In this document: in pieces, positions 54,441-64,000 of the stretch
How the letters are laid out: each line of letters opens with the position of its first letter
How positions within the stretch are numbered: position 1 is the first letter of the stretch
Source of the DNA: Apoda limacodes
Lineage: Eukaryota; Arthropoda; Insecta; Lepidoptera; Limacodidae
Reading direction: 5' to 3'
DNA length: 64,000 bases
Assembly (NCBI GenBank): GCA_946406115.1
Contig: OX291545.1
Coordinates: forward strand, 13,964,001-14,028,000
The notes under the pieces: model-generated
Told to the model about the DNA's origin: nothing
What the model saw: the letters and a program-made list of their open reading frames with translations, nothing else
The model's database searches: none
Translations under genes and position numbers: made by a program

Positions 54441-54609
54441 TCCACAACCACTTTAACAAAAAGTCAACAAATATTTTTGTAAATCCCCCACCCCCTCCCC
54501 TCCCGTTTCACGTTTTGACTAGGCAACCGTGGTTTTGTTTTTCATTGTTACGATGAAGTCTAGCTTTCCTTAAAATTCCATCCTTTCGAAAATTTACAGT
54601 TTTTGTACT

Positions 54610-54770
54610 GCCGCCGCCGCTTGAAAAGCCTGGCAGTCGAGTGGCCAATAGCTTGACAACGTCTGCTAACAAAGACGGGACTGGGCCTGCATGGTAGACT
54701 ATGGCCTAAGTCGCCTTTCACTACGAAGAGGCCTGTTCCCCAGTAGTGGAGACTAACACCAGCTGAGGCA
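54610..54770 (+). mobile_element. RTE 3' tail
   Basis: GGCAGTCGAGTGGCCAATAG, GGCCTGCATGGTAGACTATG, GGCCTAAGTCGCCTTTCACT, GAAGAGGCCTGTTCCCCAGT and AGTGGAGACTAACACCAGC follow RTE tail order. Confidence 0.7.
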
Positions 54771-54814
54771 ACAACATTAATAACAAACTAAATAAAACAC
54801 AAATTGAAATAAAA

Positions 54815-55060
54815 TTTTGCAAAGTCCTTTATAAACTCGTGTTTTGAAGCGTCAGAAATAATTTCATATGAAAGCTCTTAATATGACACAGAAATTCGTT
54901 GCAAGTTAAACCCGTGTTCAGCTGTTCGCTAGTATTCGCCTTTGCGCTGCAGCGATAATTAAATTTCCCTTCATCTCGGTCTGGTTCCCAGCGCGGAGTA
55001 CGCCGTTTCATCAACCTTACGCCACCTCGGTAAAACAACGTAACTTGACGTATTTAATTC
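54815..55060. promoter_or_regulatory. GC-richer island, candidate regulatory element
   Basis: Mixed-composition block with TTGCGCTGCAGCGATAATTA and CCCAGCGCGGAGTACGCCG. The - strand frame (54829-55038) lacks support. Confidence 0.22.
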
Positions 55061-55164
55061 AACCAACCATTGTACTGTTATTTACCGGAAATAAAATCTT
55101 GTGACTCTTTCTATACCGCTTATAAATATGATTGCACTTTAGAAAGACATTGTCTTAATTTAAC

Positions 55165-55330
55165 TTTTTAGGTTTCTGTACCCAAAGGGCCACATTACTA
55201 CGCTGTCTGTCAATCTGTGTAACCGTTAAGGGTCTCTATCTTTTGAACCGTCATATTAAACGTAGAATGTTATTAATTTGCACAGAATATGTGTTATTTA
55301 TATTTATTACAGCAGATATCCTATCAGGTA
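55165..55330 (+). repeat. decayed GGGTTCCGTA-type repeat
   Basis: TTTCTGTACCCAAAGGGCC, ACTACGCTGTCTGTCAATCT, TTTTGAACCGTCATATTAAA and TTTGCACAGAATATGTG are worn versions of the family words. Confidence 0.5.
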
Positions 55331-57370
55331 ATATAAAATTTGGAGGACCTCATGCAATAAACCTGTTTCTTCGATGTTTTTTTTTTTACTTTTACTCTAT
55401 CGTAAACATGTGGTACGTACGTTTGTACGTACCTATTATCAAAACTTGCACATTTTTATAAAATTATTCAAGTTGCTTAGACTTTTATGATGTGTCTATA
55501 AAACTCTCAATGGCTTATCATGTAATCTCAAACACTACTTGAGCAATGAAGCTAAAATATATTTCTTATGGATTGTAGACATCCACTTAGAGAAGGGTAA
55601 AAGTGGCTTAAAGTTTATAGGCAAACACCATAATGTAAGATGTTTTTTTTTATGAAATTTGTACAAATACATGCTATAAATCTTATAACGATTTTTACGA
55701 CAGGGGCGGATTAAGAAGTTTGAAATGTGATTAGTAGATTTTATATGACTTGCTTAGTTTTGTTGAGATTTTGAGGTTGCTGAATACAAATCTTTTATCA
55801 GTGTTTTAAAATTCAAAATGGCAGATCCAATATTGCGTTCATTATGAAAAAAATATTTGATTAGATATATTTAAGATGACATATCTAAATTTTTATTTTA
55901 ATTTTTTTTGCCAAAATTCTTCGATAGCAAAGAGAACTTCTAATACGGTACAAGTGCTCGTACGGTAGTTGCTGCCGGATTTTTTTTCTGTTCATTTTTT
56001 TTTTGTTGTTTTTGCGATAAACTCTGGAATCAGTCGGGTTAAGAAAACTCTTTTTGCATTTGATAGTCTAATCCTTAAGGAATTTCATATGACAGATTCA
56101 CATTACTTAGCTGTGAAACCGCTGGAAAGAGCTAGAATACTGTTATAAGTGTTTAACAGTGACATAAGGGTATACGCAAAGATACTTTTAGTTTTGATTA
56201 TAATATCCTCTACTCATTTTTAAGTGATAAGACCGCCTTTTGTACTTTTCTATGTTATGTTTATTATTTAAAGAATAACTTTATTATAATTATTATAAGG
56301 GTACCTAATTAAGTTAAAAATTTATATAAAAAGCCTATAGTTTCAAGTTATGAGGATCAAAGTCAGTAATATCGTATCCATCTCTTTTCCAACCAAAATC
56401 AGTCTCGATATTCAGATTGGGAACGGGAATGTAATTAAGAACAGTAAAGATACTTTTATATGTCCCGACTCTGACGCGGACGCAGTGGTGGGCAGCAAAT
56501 ATTAAATAGAAAATTTCTCACAGGTATGTTCGTTCCAGTTTTTCTCCCCCAACCACTTTAGTGAGTAAAACCTATTTTTACTTAAACTCTACCTATAATA
56601 TTTCGGTAAGGAAAATAAAAGCGTAATTAATTGCTATGGAAAAAGTTGAAATTTTTTTAGTTTCATTTTAAGCCAATACTGCACACGTTCAATACTTGTA
56701 TTTTGTTTACACGCCTTTCCGAAAAAATAATTGCTTCAGAGCTATTATAAAATAAGTTTTGACGATCATTTATGTTTTCATATATAATTTTTAATGTTAG
56801 TTACTGTTATGTTAATTATATAAAAAATCACTGTAAGTGTAACTAAAATCTTATTTTTTTCTGCGACTATGCGGCATTTACAGGCTCTTGAAAAATCACT
56901 GTCTTCAATGAAAGTTATAAATATATTATATTTTAATCAAGGAAAGTTAAATATTAAAAATGTAAAAAATTTGCTATTTTGCCGCAGCTTTTTTTTATTT
57001 ACTAGAATTTAAAAACAAAAACACGAAAACACCTATTTTTTTATATAATCAAGAACAGCTTAGTGTATGAGTAATGGTTTAATCGAAGAAGGAAAATTCG
57101 CATGTAATATCGACAGAAGTCGCTTATGATTGTATTTTTATGGAATAGCCTAAAAATTATGCCATAGCAATCTCACGTGTTTTATTGTAGGTGTTTATTG
57201 GATAACAACACCTGATTATAAACAAAACTACAATCTCAAAAATTGTGAACAGTTTTTTTGGATATGTAGATACCACAATAAATCTCAATTTCAGTGGGAT
57301 AGATTTTTACGGTTCTGTACAAAAAATAGTAAATATAAATACTATTCCAAATGCACTGTGCCTCAACTTT
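55331..57370. other. repeat debris and AT-rich DNA
   Basis: About 55690-55930 (AGGGGCGGATTAAGAAG, GAGGTTGCTGAATACAAATC, AAATTCAAAATGGCAGATCC) is a decayed dispersed repeat. 56227-56280 is a LINE 3' stub. At 56521 CAG|GTATGT is a weak recursive-splice lookalike. No gene. Confidence 0.4.
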
Positions 57371-57380
57371 GGGGGCAGAC

Positions 57381-57996
57381 CAGTGCCGGATTATCCATTA
57401 GGCAGTATAGGCAACTGCCTAGGGGCCCTATGCTTGGTAGGGGCCCCGCGCTCTAACAATTATGTTTCTTGAAAATGTTTTTTCCAGTAAAAAAAAATTG
57501 AAGGTTTGTATGTAACAATCTCCTAATGACAAAATTTTAATGTAACTTAGTGGTATTTAGGTACTTTTACGCATTTCAGATTTATATATTTCGTACGATA
57601 ATCGAATCATTGCGAAAGTCCTAGGACGTTTGCAAACGACCGGGTAATAGGAAAATCAGAATGATCTTTCGAGCTATTTTTAGGATCATTGCGAAAAAAA
57701 CGAGTTTATTTTAGGATAAACGTTTCGTAAATCGTGAGCGCTGATTGGCTGGTATTAAAGTAGTAGTAGTAAAAAGAGTGTTTTTTACATCACATTTTAA
57801 TTTTAATTTTTTTAATATCACTAAGATGGCAAACAAGTTGATGGTCCGCCTGATCGTACGTTGACGCTTGCAACACCTGGGGCATTACAAGCACGATGCC
57901 GACCCTTCAAAAATCTAATAAGTTCTTCTTTCAAAGGGTAGAGGGGCCCAAAGCCATACTTTGCCTAGGGGCCCCGACATTGTTGATCCGGCCCTG
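57381..57996. mobile_element. hAT-type MITE with perfect 8-bp duplication
   Basis: Ends are CAGTGCCGGAT (57381) and ATCCGGCCCTG (57996), an 11-bp inverted repeat with one mismatch. GGGCAGAC flanks both sides (57373-57380 and 57997-58004), an exact 8-bp target duplication. CTAGGGGCCCC words lie inside both ends. There is no transposase; part of a LINE tail lies inside (57811-57946). Confidence 0.9.
57811..57946 (-). mobile_element. LINE 3' end nested in the hAT MITE
   Basis: AATATCACTAAGATGGCAAA, GATGGTCCGCCTGATCGTAC, GCTTGCAACACCTGGGGCAT and CCGACCCTTCAAAAATC are the complement of the LINE end at 23330-23400. Confidence 0.65.
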
Positions 57997-58132
57997 GGGC
58001 AGACTTTGTATTTTTTTCCCATTCCCTTTTGCAAATGTCAACATTTTTGTATTTATTTCTTAAGAAGGGAAATTGGCATCCCCCAAAACTGTTTTTGTAG
58101 TTTTATAATGTTTCGCTCCTCTAACAACGATA

Positions 58133-58731
58133 AAGGTCAGAGCAGACGAGATGCGTGACGTGACGTGACGCGTGACGAGACTTTACGTGCGCACGCGCGT
58201 GTAAGCCCTATCACACCGGCAAAAGCGGTACAACACACGTCACGCAGGTAACTTCTGCATGCGTGTAGTCATATTGAGCTTGAAAGCATTTGACCGCAAT
58301 AACTATATATATTTTAATTTTTATTTTCGTACTCTTCATGGTGTTGTAGAGACACTCATATTTGCAAACTATTTCTATAAGTTTATTAAAAAAAAAACAC
58401 TCGTAAACTATATTACTTTTGTAAATAAATACAACCGTGCGTGCGTGCAAACGTAAAGCACTAACCGATGCATGGGCGTGCAGCCCTGGTCTGGCATCTT
58501 ACAGTTGCTACATTTACAGTTTACAGGTGCGCAATATCATACAACGTCTTCAGTGCACGCGCGTGTGCGACGTTGCCGTTTCTCTACACACACGCACGGA
58601 CTCGGTTTTTCAGTAGATGCGTGTCGTGCGTGCGTGAGTCACGCATTTGATCTGGCACCATTCTTACAATTTCATACATTACAAATAGTACGTACGCACG
58701 TCACGCCACGCATCTGGTCTGCACCGGCCTT
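58133..58731. mobile_element. CpG-rich MITE with long imperfect TIRs
   Basis: The left end AAGGTCAGAGCAGACGAGAT and right end (as complement) AAGGCCGGTGCAGACCAGAT match with few differences. They are followed by GCGTGACGTGACGTG on the left and GCGTGGCGTGACGTG on the right. The interior repeats ACGTGCG/CGCACGT words (58180-58205, 58555-58640, 58690-58710), like the subterminal repeats of transposase-binding regions. No target duplication is clear. The frames 58211-58450 and 58472-58786 are repeat translations. Confidence 0.75.
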
Positions 58732-58929
58732 AAATAAAAATGGTGTTGCAGGTATTTGTGCAATTTTAATGTATTTTGTCCTTTAGCGCCCTCATTATAA
58801 TTCAGGGAGGCATTCTTTCTAAATTCATTGTTTCTCAAAAAATATTACCGGACAGGTATCTTCCGAAAAATGTATTTAAGAAAAACAAAAATAAACATTC
58901 CTCTTAAACTAGTCCAGGGGAACCCTAAT

Positions 58930-59115
58930 CGAAGTTGTGTGTCGAGATTGGAGCGCATAGCAATGATTGGCCGGGCTACTCCGCCACCGCCTTACTTATT
59001 TCCATCTTATTACCGGCAGCGAGGCTATATTAAATCGGGCGCAAAGCCGCGCCGCGCCGCCGCCCGCGTCTCCGCCCTGTCTTTGCGTCCGTGAATTAGG
59101 TTAATGGCTTGCCAG
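58930..59115. promoter_or_regulatory. CpG-rich island with CCAAT- and TATA-like words
   Basis: AGCAATGATTGGCCGGGC, CTATATTAAATCGGGCGC and a GCCGCGCCGCGCCGCCGCCC run lie in order over 110 bases, like a promoter, but no gene start follows. The frame 58828-59094 runs through it and looks compositional. Confidence 0.3.
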
Positions 59116-59119
59116 GTGA

Positions 59120-61830
59120 TTTCCTTCTAAGCTCTATTTTGAGCAAAGCGCCACCTTAACACGCCAATGTCGCTAAAAAAACTTTGAAAATCCACTTCAA
59201 TTTTGTGCAGCAATTTTATGTAGATTTTGTTTTTCTTTGTGATTTCTTTAATTTATTTCTTTAATATAATGAAAAGTATAGGCCTTCAAAGGCTCTTTTA
59301 AATGTTCAAATATTATACTGCTACCCGCAAAAGCCGGCGAGAAAATCAGTTATTACTCTTTAAAAAAGGCAAGTTGTCAATACTATTTTTCTGAATGTTA
59401 CAATTTTTGAGTTGTAAATACAGTTTTTTGATCTTTATATTAATGGTCATAAGTTTCAAACACCATTGTTAGCTCTTAAAGTCGCTATTTTTATGAAATT
59501 GCAAAATCAAAACTTATGGCTTAAAGATCAAACAGAACAAAATTCTTGAATCTTCATAATAAGTCTCCGAAAACTTGTATTGTAGGCCTACATTGTCTTC
59601 TTACGTATTTTAGTATTCCTGATAAAAAAAGTTCTCTCCTAATGAAGTCTTGAGCTTCAGAGACGTGCAATGTGTGCTTTTCCTTTGATTACGAACTAGG
59701 TCAACACAAAAAAATATCTCTTGCGAAAATGAAATAAAAACAAATCGCGTTATTAACGCTAAGCAGGATTATGAAGTGTTAGACTCTACGATATTTGATG
59801 TTTAACTAATGTATTATTGACCAAATTTGAGCTCTAAAATCCCGATGTCCTTGTCACACTGCCACCTTGCCAAACTCATTACTTAACGTTTTCGGCCATC
59901 ATGAAAAAGAGGTGAATGCCCTTTTACATATTGAGATGAAACGAACTCTTTCTATAACAAGAGTAATAAATGTCTTCGTAATAAAATAAACATTTAGGAC
60001 AAACAGACAGACAATCTTGGTAACAGTGATATGACTTTTTAACTACTAGGCAACATTAATGAAGTCTTACTTACAATAGATGTTGTATGTGCATAGTCTT
60101 CAACACTAGATACTTATAATGTTTTTTGTAGCAAAATATGTTCAGTAACGAACTAAATACAATTTTATAAAATTTATGCAAAACTAGGAATCCCACGGGT
60201 GCTCTTGATTTACGGTTTAAAGTAGCACCGCAAGCCGCGAGCCGGCAGCTGAAGCCCGTTTTTGCATCGGTCCTGGCAACAGTGGCACTCACCAACATAC
60301 GTTAACACTGCGCAACTGATTTCAAGACAAATGAATTATTAATTCTTGAGGAAGCAGGATCCTGCAAGCTGATACAATTATTTAAACATTAAATTCTTAC
60401 TGTAAACTTTGTGTGTGTATTTATTACAATTTGCACATTTTAATATTAACTATCAATACGCTTGTCGCACTAAAATTGATATATTGTTTTTTGCCGTGTA
60501 ATAATAATAAAAATATTTGCTTGAAAAATCTGTTTAAAAACAGTGATATTTTTGTGTAAAAGATTGACACGCCTAGAGTCAAAAGCCTCAAGAAATAGCA
60601 GTTAGCAGACAGAGTTTCCGGAAAATCAGTGCCAATTTCATTTCATTTTGCAGTTAATAATATATAGGTAATGTTCTATCATGGTGTATCGATAAACAGT
60701 TAAACAATTTCAGCCTGACAAAATTGGGATTTCAAAATGTATACCAGGTTTAAGACACATCAGCACCTATGTAGGCGGTAAAATTCGTCATATCAATAAA
60801 TATATGAGTATAATTTTTAATATTTATTAAATTTTTTGCAGTAAATAAATCAGTAAGTTTTTATGAATGACCTTAACGAGTAAACTACTACTACTACTAG
60901 AATAATAAAAATACTAGAATAAATCTTATACTACATTATACGTGTCAACTAAATACATATGTAAAGCCTATAAAAATACACATTTTCTCATGTTCGAATA
61001 ATAAAATTAAATTGAAGTAGAAGCCATCCCGGAGATTGATATTGAAGTACCCACTTGCCTTATTTCAGCTTTCTACATCATCGGTAAAATTTGGTGGATT
61101 ACCTAGCATTACTTTCCGCTCTACTTGTCTTGGAGATAAAGTAAATCGTTTATAACCAGGCATAACTAGCTTCTTTAAGTTCCTTACTCAACAAACTATG
61201 TAATTTTCTTGTTTTAAATGAATGGCTTAAAGCATTTTAAAGATGTACTCAAAATACAGAAAGAGAACTTAAAAAGTTTGGGAGACACGTAAAATATCGC
61301 CATTATAAATTGTAGCACTATCGAAAAAAACATTGATTTAAAACTTCCATTAAAGTAAAATCCTTAATTTTTACCATATCTCAAGCTGAAAAGAAAATAA
61401 AAGTCTCCATTAATTACGGTCGTTAAACTCTTGCAAGTGCAATAATTACAGCTGGCCGCGTAGATTAGAACTGCTAGGTTTCATGGTGGAGCTTTAAGCT
61501 AAGCACACAAGTATTACAGATCTTTTTTATTTACACCTACTCTTACGTACGGATTCTCCTTTAAGACAGTACCTTATACCAAAATTCTTCGTTTTTTTGA
61601 CCTATATGCTTTCGCGTTTAACGTTATATACTTATAGTCTCATAGTATACTTTTTTGATATGGTCGCTAAAAGTTATGTTATGAAGAGGCAGTACTACGT
61701 TCCAGAAAACTTAAGTAAAAAGAAGGATGACGCGATTTGTTACTGAGATTGAGTGAGAAGTGCAGCTACATCTCAACTTACGGAGATTTTCATTGAAATA
61801 CATGAAATAAAGTATACATCATTGTTATCA
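59120..61830. other. AT-rich DNA, no supported gene
   Basis: An imperfect inverted pair (TTTGATCTTTA..CATAAGTTT near 59428-59458 and its complement near 59509-59533). A GC-richer patch lies at about 60180-60300 with CACTCACC. (CTA)n lies near 60888. No gene. Confidence 0.4.
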
Positions 61831-61833
61831 AAA

Positions 61834-62098
61834 AATGGTTTTTCTCAGGGCTTAAAGCACTATCACGGCTATGTTTAAGTAAAGTTCTACACCAATTGCA
61901 CTTAAAACTTTAAAGATTTTTTTGCCAAAACTTAAAAAAAACAGTGAAAAGGGGTCAGCTTAGTATTTTTTTTATCGAACAAAAGTTCATTAATCGTGTT
62001 TTCAGAGCTCTAACTATATCCCGAGGAACACAGTCATTAAATTTTAGTTCGATCTGCTCAGCGGACCCGGAGAAGCCTTTGCAAAAAAAAAATTTAGG
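61834..62098 (-). repeat. inverted partner of 40312-40592
   Basis: CAGGGCTTAAAGCACTATCA, TTTTGCCAAAACTTAAAAAA, AGTGAAAAGGGGTCAGCTTA, ACAGTCATTAAATTTTAGTT and CAGCGGACCCGGAGAAGCC are the complement of the order at 40312-40592. Confidence 0.7.
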
Positions 62099-62192
62099 TA
62101 GTATAACCTCTTAATTTAATATTTTGCATGTATCCTTGTCACCGATCGGCAGTAGAGTTAGTAATTAGAATTTATTTGCCTGTTTCTAACAG

Positions 62193-62360
62193 GTTTCAGG
62201 TTTATGTGGGAAGAGAAAGTTTGTTGAACAAACATATATAACGCATGCTTCCCAAAACAAAAAAATACCACTTGCTTCCTGGAAGACGCCTCTTAGTCCA
62301 ACCGCTCGCATCAATCCAAAGAAACACGTTGGAAGATGTATACCTCAAATGACATTATAA
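62193..62360 (+). CDS. weak candidate terminal exon, 55 codons
   Basis: The T-rich acceptor TTTGCCTGTTTCTAACAG ends at 62192. From the next base a frame stays open for 55 codons to TAA at 62358. In the same frame the acceptor itself contains a stop, so the open stretch begins exactly at the possible splice junction. It includes CGKRKFVEQTY, IPLASWKTPLSPTARINP and HVGRC, a varied composition. The phase does not fit the exon at 33874. No family match; it could be chance. Confidence 0.22.
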   Translation, partial: VSGLCGKRKFVEQTYITHASQNKKIPLASWKTPLSPTARINPKKHVGRCIPQMTL

Positions 62361-63705
62361 CATTGTTTCATGCTCCTGTTTTCTTTCATTCTCTCAACAC
62401 GCCTAAACTATCTTAGGGGGAAACGCGTGGTTTCTTGTTCATACGAAATTTATTTGTCATAATCTTCATAGTTCCGTGAATCACACTTTTTATTTTGATG
62501 TTAAAAAAAAGAACAAGAAATTGGGGGCTCCCGGATTTTGGTTTCATGAGATAAGCCTTTATTTTTGTATTTATTTTTTTAAAGTTGCTCCATACAAGAA
62601 ATTCCGGCCCTTAGCAAAAATATTAAAAAATAATGGCTTATCAGAATCTTTTGCAACCAAAAATGGCAAGCTCTAAAATTTTTGTTTGAAATCAAAATGC
62701 AAAGTAAAATTTAGGGAACTTCGGAGATTATGGCAAAATGCGTTTTGTATAAAAACAATCTACGTGCTTTACCCTTGACGTACCTTTTTCAAACTTAGTC
62801 GCTACGTTTTATTTAACTCTGCAATAAATAGGGGTCATACACCCCACATGCTTCTCAATGCTGTTATTTCCACAGCATTACTTCTTCTTCTTTCATGCTT
62901 GGTCTGTCATATCCAACATTCACTTCTATACATCACTCACGTGATGTGCCTCACAAATAACTACAACGCCCCGTTTATTTATTTTCTGCATACACTCTTC
63001 TTTCAGTATCACTCTCACTTTTTCTGTCTCTTGTAAAGAACCCTAGTTAACGAATCTTGAACTTATTCAACTTTCACCTTGTTTACTTTACTTCCGTTTT
63101 ATCCCTCACTCTGTCAATCTAATACTTTTCCATATATTGTGCTAAAATTTAAATCTAAATACGGAGTCAAAAAGACCCATGATTTTATTCATGTAACCTT
63201 AAATTACCTATCTCACCCTTCCTCGGACCACTAAGTCCTGTACTCAGTTTTACTGTTGAAAATAAATAAACTGGATACTTAGTGTAGAGACAAAGTCCCT
63301 AAAACTGTCGACCAATTCCTGCAATTTAGCCAGGAGCTGCAATTTAGTGAAAACTCTTGTATCACATGCAAAATGCTATGTGAAATGGAGTATAGTCGAT
63401 CTTTCTTTCTTAATCTCCTTATGCGTTGACTACGTTGTAATATAATATTATTATTCTCACTTTACTTTTACAACAGTCCGTAATTGAAAAGATAAGACTT
63501 CAGTTTAATTTGTAATATTGGTTTCGCTTTGAAAGGGTCTCCCGGAAATAAGTATGATTTTAAACGCGTAATCAATTCAAGAATACAATTTGATACTTTT
63601 ATCTTTTGTTTCGACGTTTTCCTTGGAAGTGTCAGCTAAATTCTCTATATCCAATTTAACTACAGTGCCAGCCAAACTACGACCTATCACTTCCTTCACT
63701 ATTTT
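62361..63705. other. AT-rich DNA, no supported gene
   Basis: The hydrophobic frame at 62848-63036 lies in C/T-rich DNA and resembles a compositional artefact. Nothing else recognised. Confidence 0.4.
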
Positions 63706-63708
63706 TAA

Positions 63709-64000
63709 CCTACTTCAAAAAAAGGATAAGATTCACAATTCGGATGTTTATATTTTTCGGGCATAACTCCGTTATATATAGACAGATTTGCAAAATTATT
63801 TTTTTTTTATTTAAAATTTTGTACTTTTTAGGTGGTCCCATAGTAATGTGTTGAATTTAAAACTTTTACTGTGGAACAGGTGAAACGTCTTTTATGTTGA
63901 TGATAGTATAAAATTTTGATACGAGTATAGACGTTTTTAGTGTACGAAAAAAGCAATTCGTTACTCAAAAAAAAAACCTCCGGCTTCAAAAAGGTAAAAT
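63709..64000 (+). repeat. GACTTCAAAAAAGGAGGAGG-type repeat, copy 2
   Basis: CTACTTCAAAAAAAGGATAA, CACAATTCGGATGTTTATAT, GGGCATAACTCCGTTATA, TTTAGGTGGTCCCATAG, ACGAGTATAGACGTTTTTAG and CCTCCGGCTTCAAAAAGG match the copy at 42786-43120. It is cut by the window edge. Confidence 0.75.

Noticed and set aside
56521..56529. Second recursive splice site (CAG|GTATGT)
   Set aside because: The pyrimidine tract is short (TTTCTCACAG) and purine-rich DNA precedes it. Much weaker than the site at 33873.
62848..63036. Hydrophobic 62-residue frame resembling a signal peptide
   Set aside because: It lies in a C/T-rich tract that gives Leu, Ser and Phe by composition. No splice or family support.
1..64000. Bacterial operons, phage or integrated viral genes
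   Set aside because: No run of adjacent coding frames, no ribosome-binding pattern and no recognisable viral protein. All clear coding debris is from LINEs, a Tc1 element and the divergent pair at 19.9-22.3 kb.

Overview
The window looks like AT-rich nuclear DNA from a moth or butterfly. I base this on several dispersed repeat families that I recall from Lepidoptera. One has ends reading GGGTTCCGTACCC and GAGTCxxACTCGCACTTGGCCGA. Another begins CTAGCTTTTGCCAGCGGCTTCG. RTE-type LINE/SINE tails (GTGAAG..CATCGTG..AACCTGCAT) and non-LTR retrotransposon 3' ends are also present. No database search was possible, so the assignment rests on recognition only. There is no prokaryotic gene layout and no operon.

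Almost nothing here is ordinary coding sequence. The best reading is one or more very large introns or intergenic tracts packed with decayed mobile elements. Possible host-gene pieces on the + strand are an exon end at 1-45 with a TAC|GTAAGT donor, a possible signal-peptide exon at 2293-2371, a small two-membrane-segment protein at 10704-11009, and an element at 33874-33925. In that last element a strong 3' splice site is followed at once by GTAAGT, and a second GTAAGT lies 52 nt downstream. This is the layout of a recursive splice site (ratchet point), which fits an intron of tens of kilobases.

Layout: 1-9 kb, intron-like DNA with scattered repeats and a 5S-rRNA-like fragment. 10-12 kb, a GC-rich block and the 101-residue reading frame. 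13-19 kb, repeats, including a hAT MITE with target duplication inside an RTE tail and a tandem array of about 210-bp units. 19.4-22.3 kb, a divergent pair of decayed intron-containing genes: an unknown family on the - strand and a THAP zinc-finger gene on the + strand. 22-28 kb, more repeats and a promoter-like island. 28.9-31.7 kb, a three-level nest (repeat, LINE, Tc1 transposon). 33.9 kb, the recursive-splice candidate. 38.6 kb, a 40-bp minisatellite. 39.5-41.1 kb, a segment bounded by inverted arms. 42.8-43.3 kb, a foldback. 49-57 kb, LINE/SINE debris. 57.4-58.7 kb, two adjacent MITEs. 59-64 kb, mostly featureless DNA with two further dispersed repeats.

Short GC-richer islands that do not look like repeats recur every few kilobases. 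They are candidates for enhancers or conserved non-coding elements, but only cross-species alignment could show this. Apart from the recursive-splice candidate, I found no convincing new biological system.
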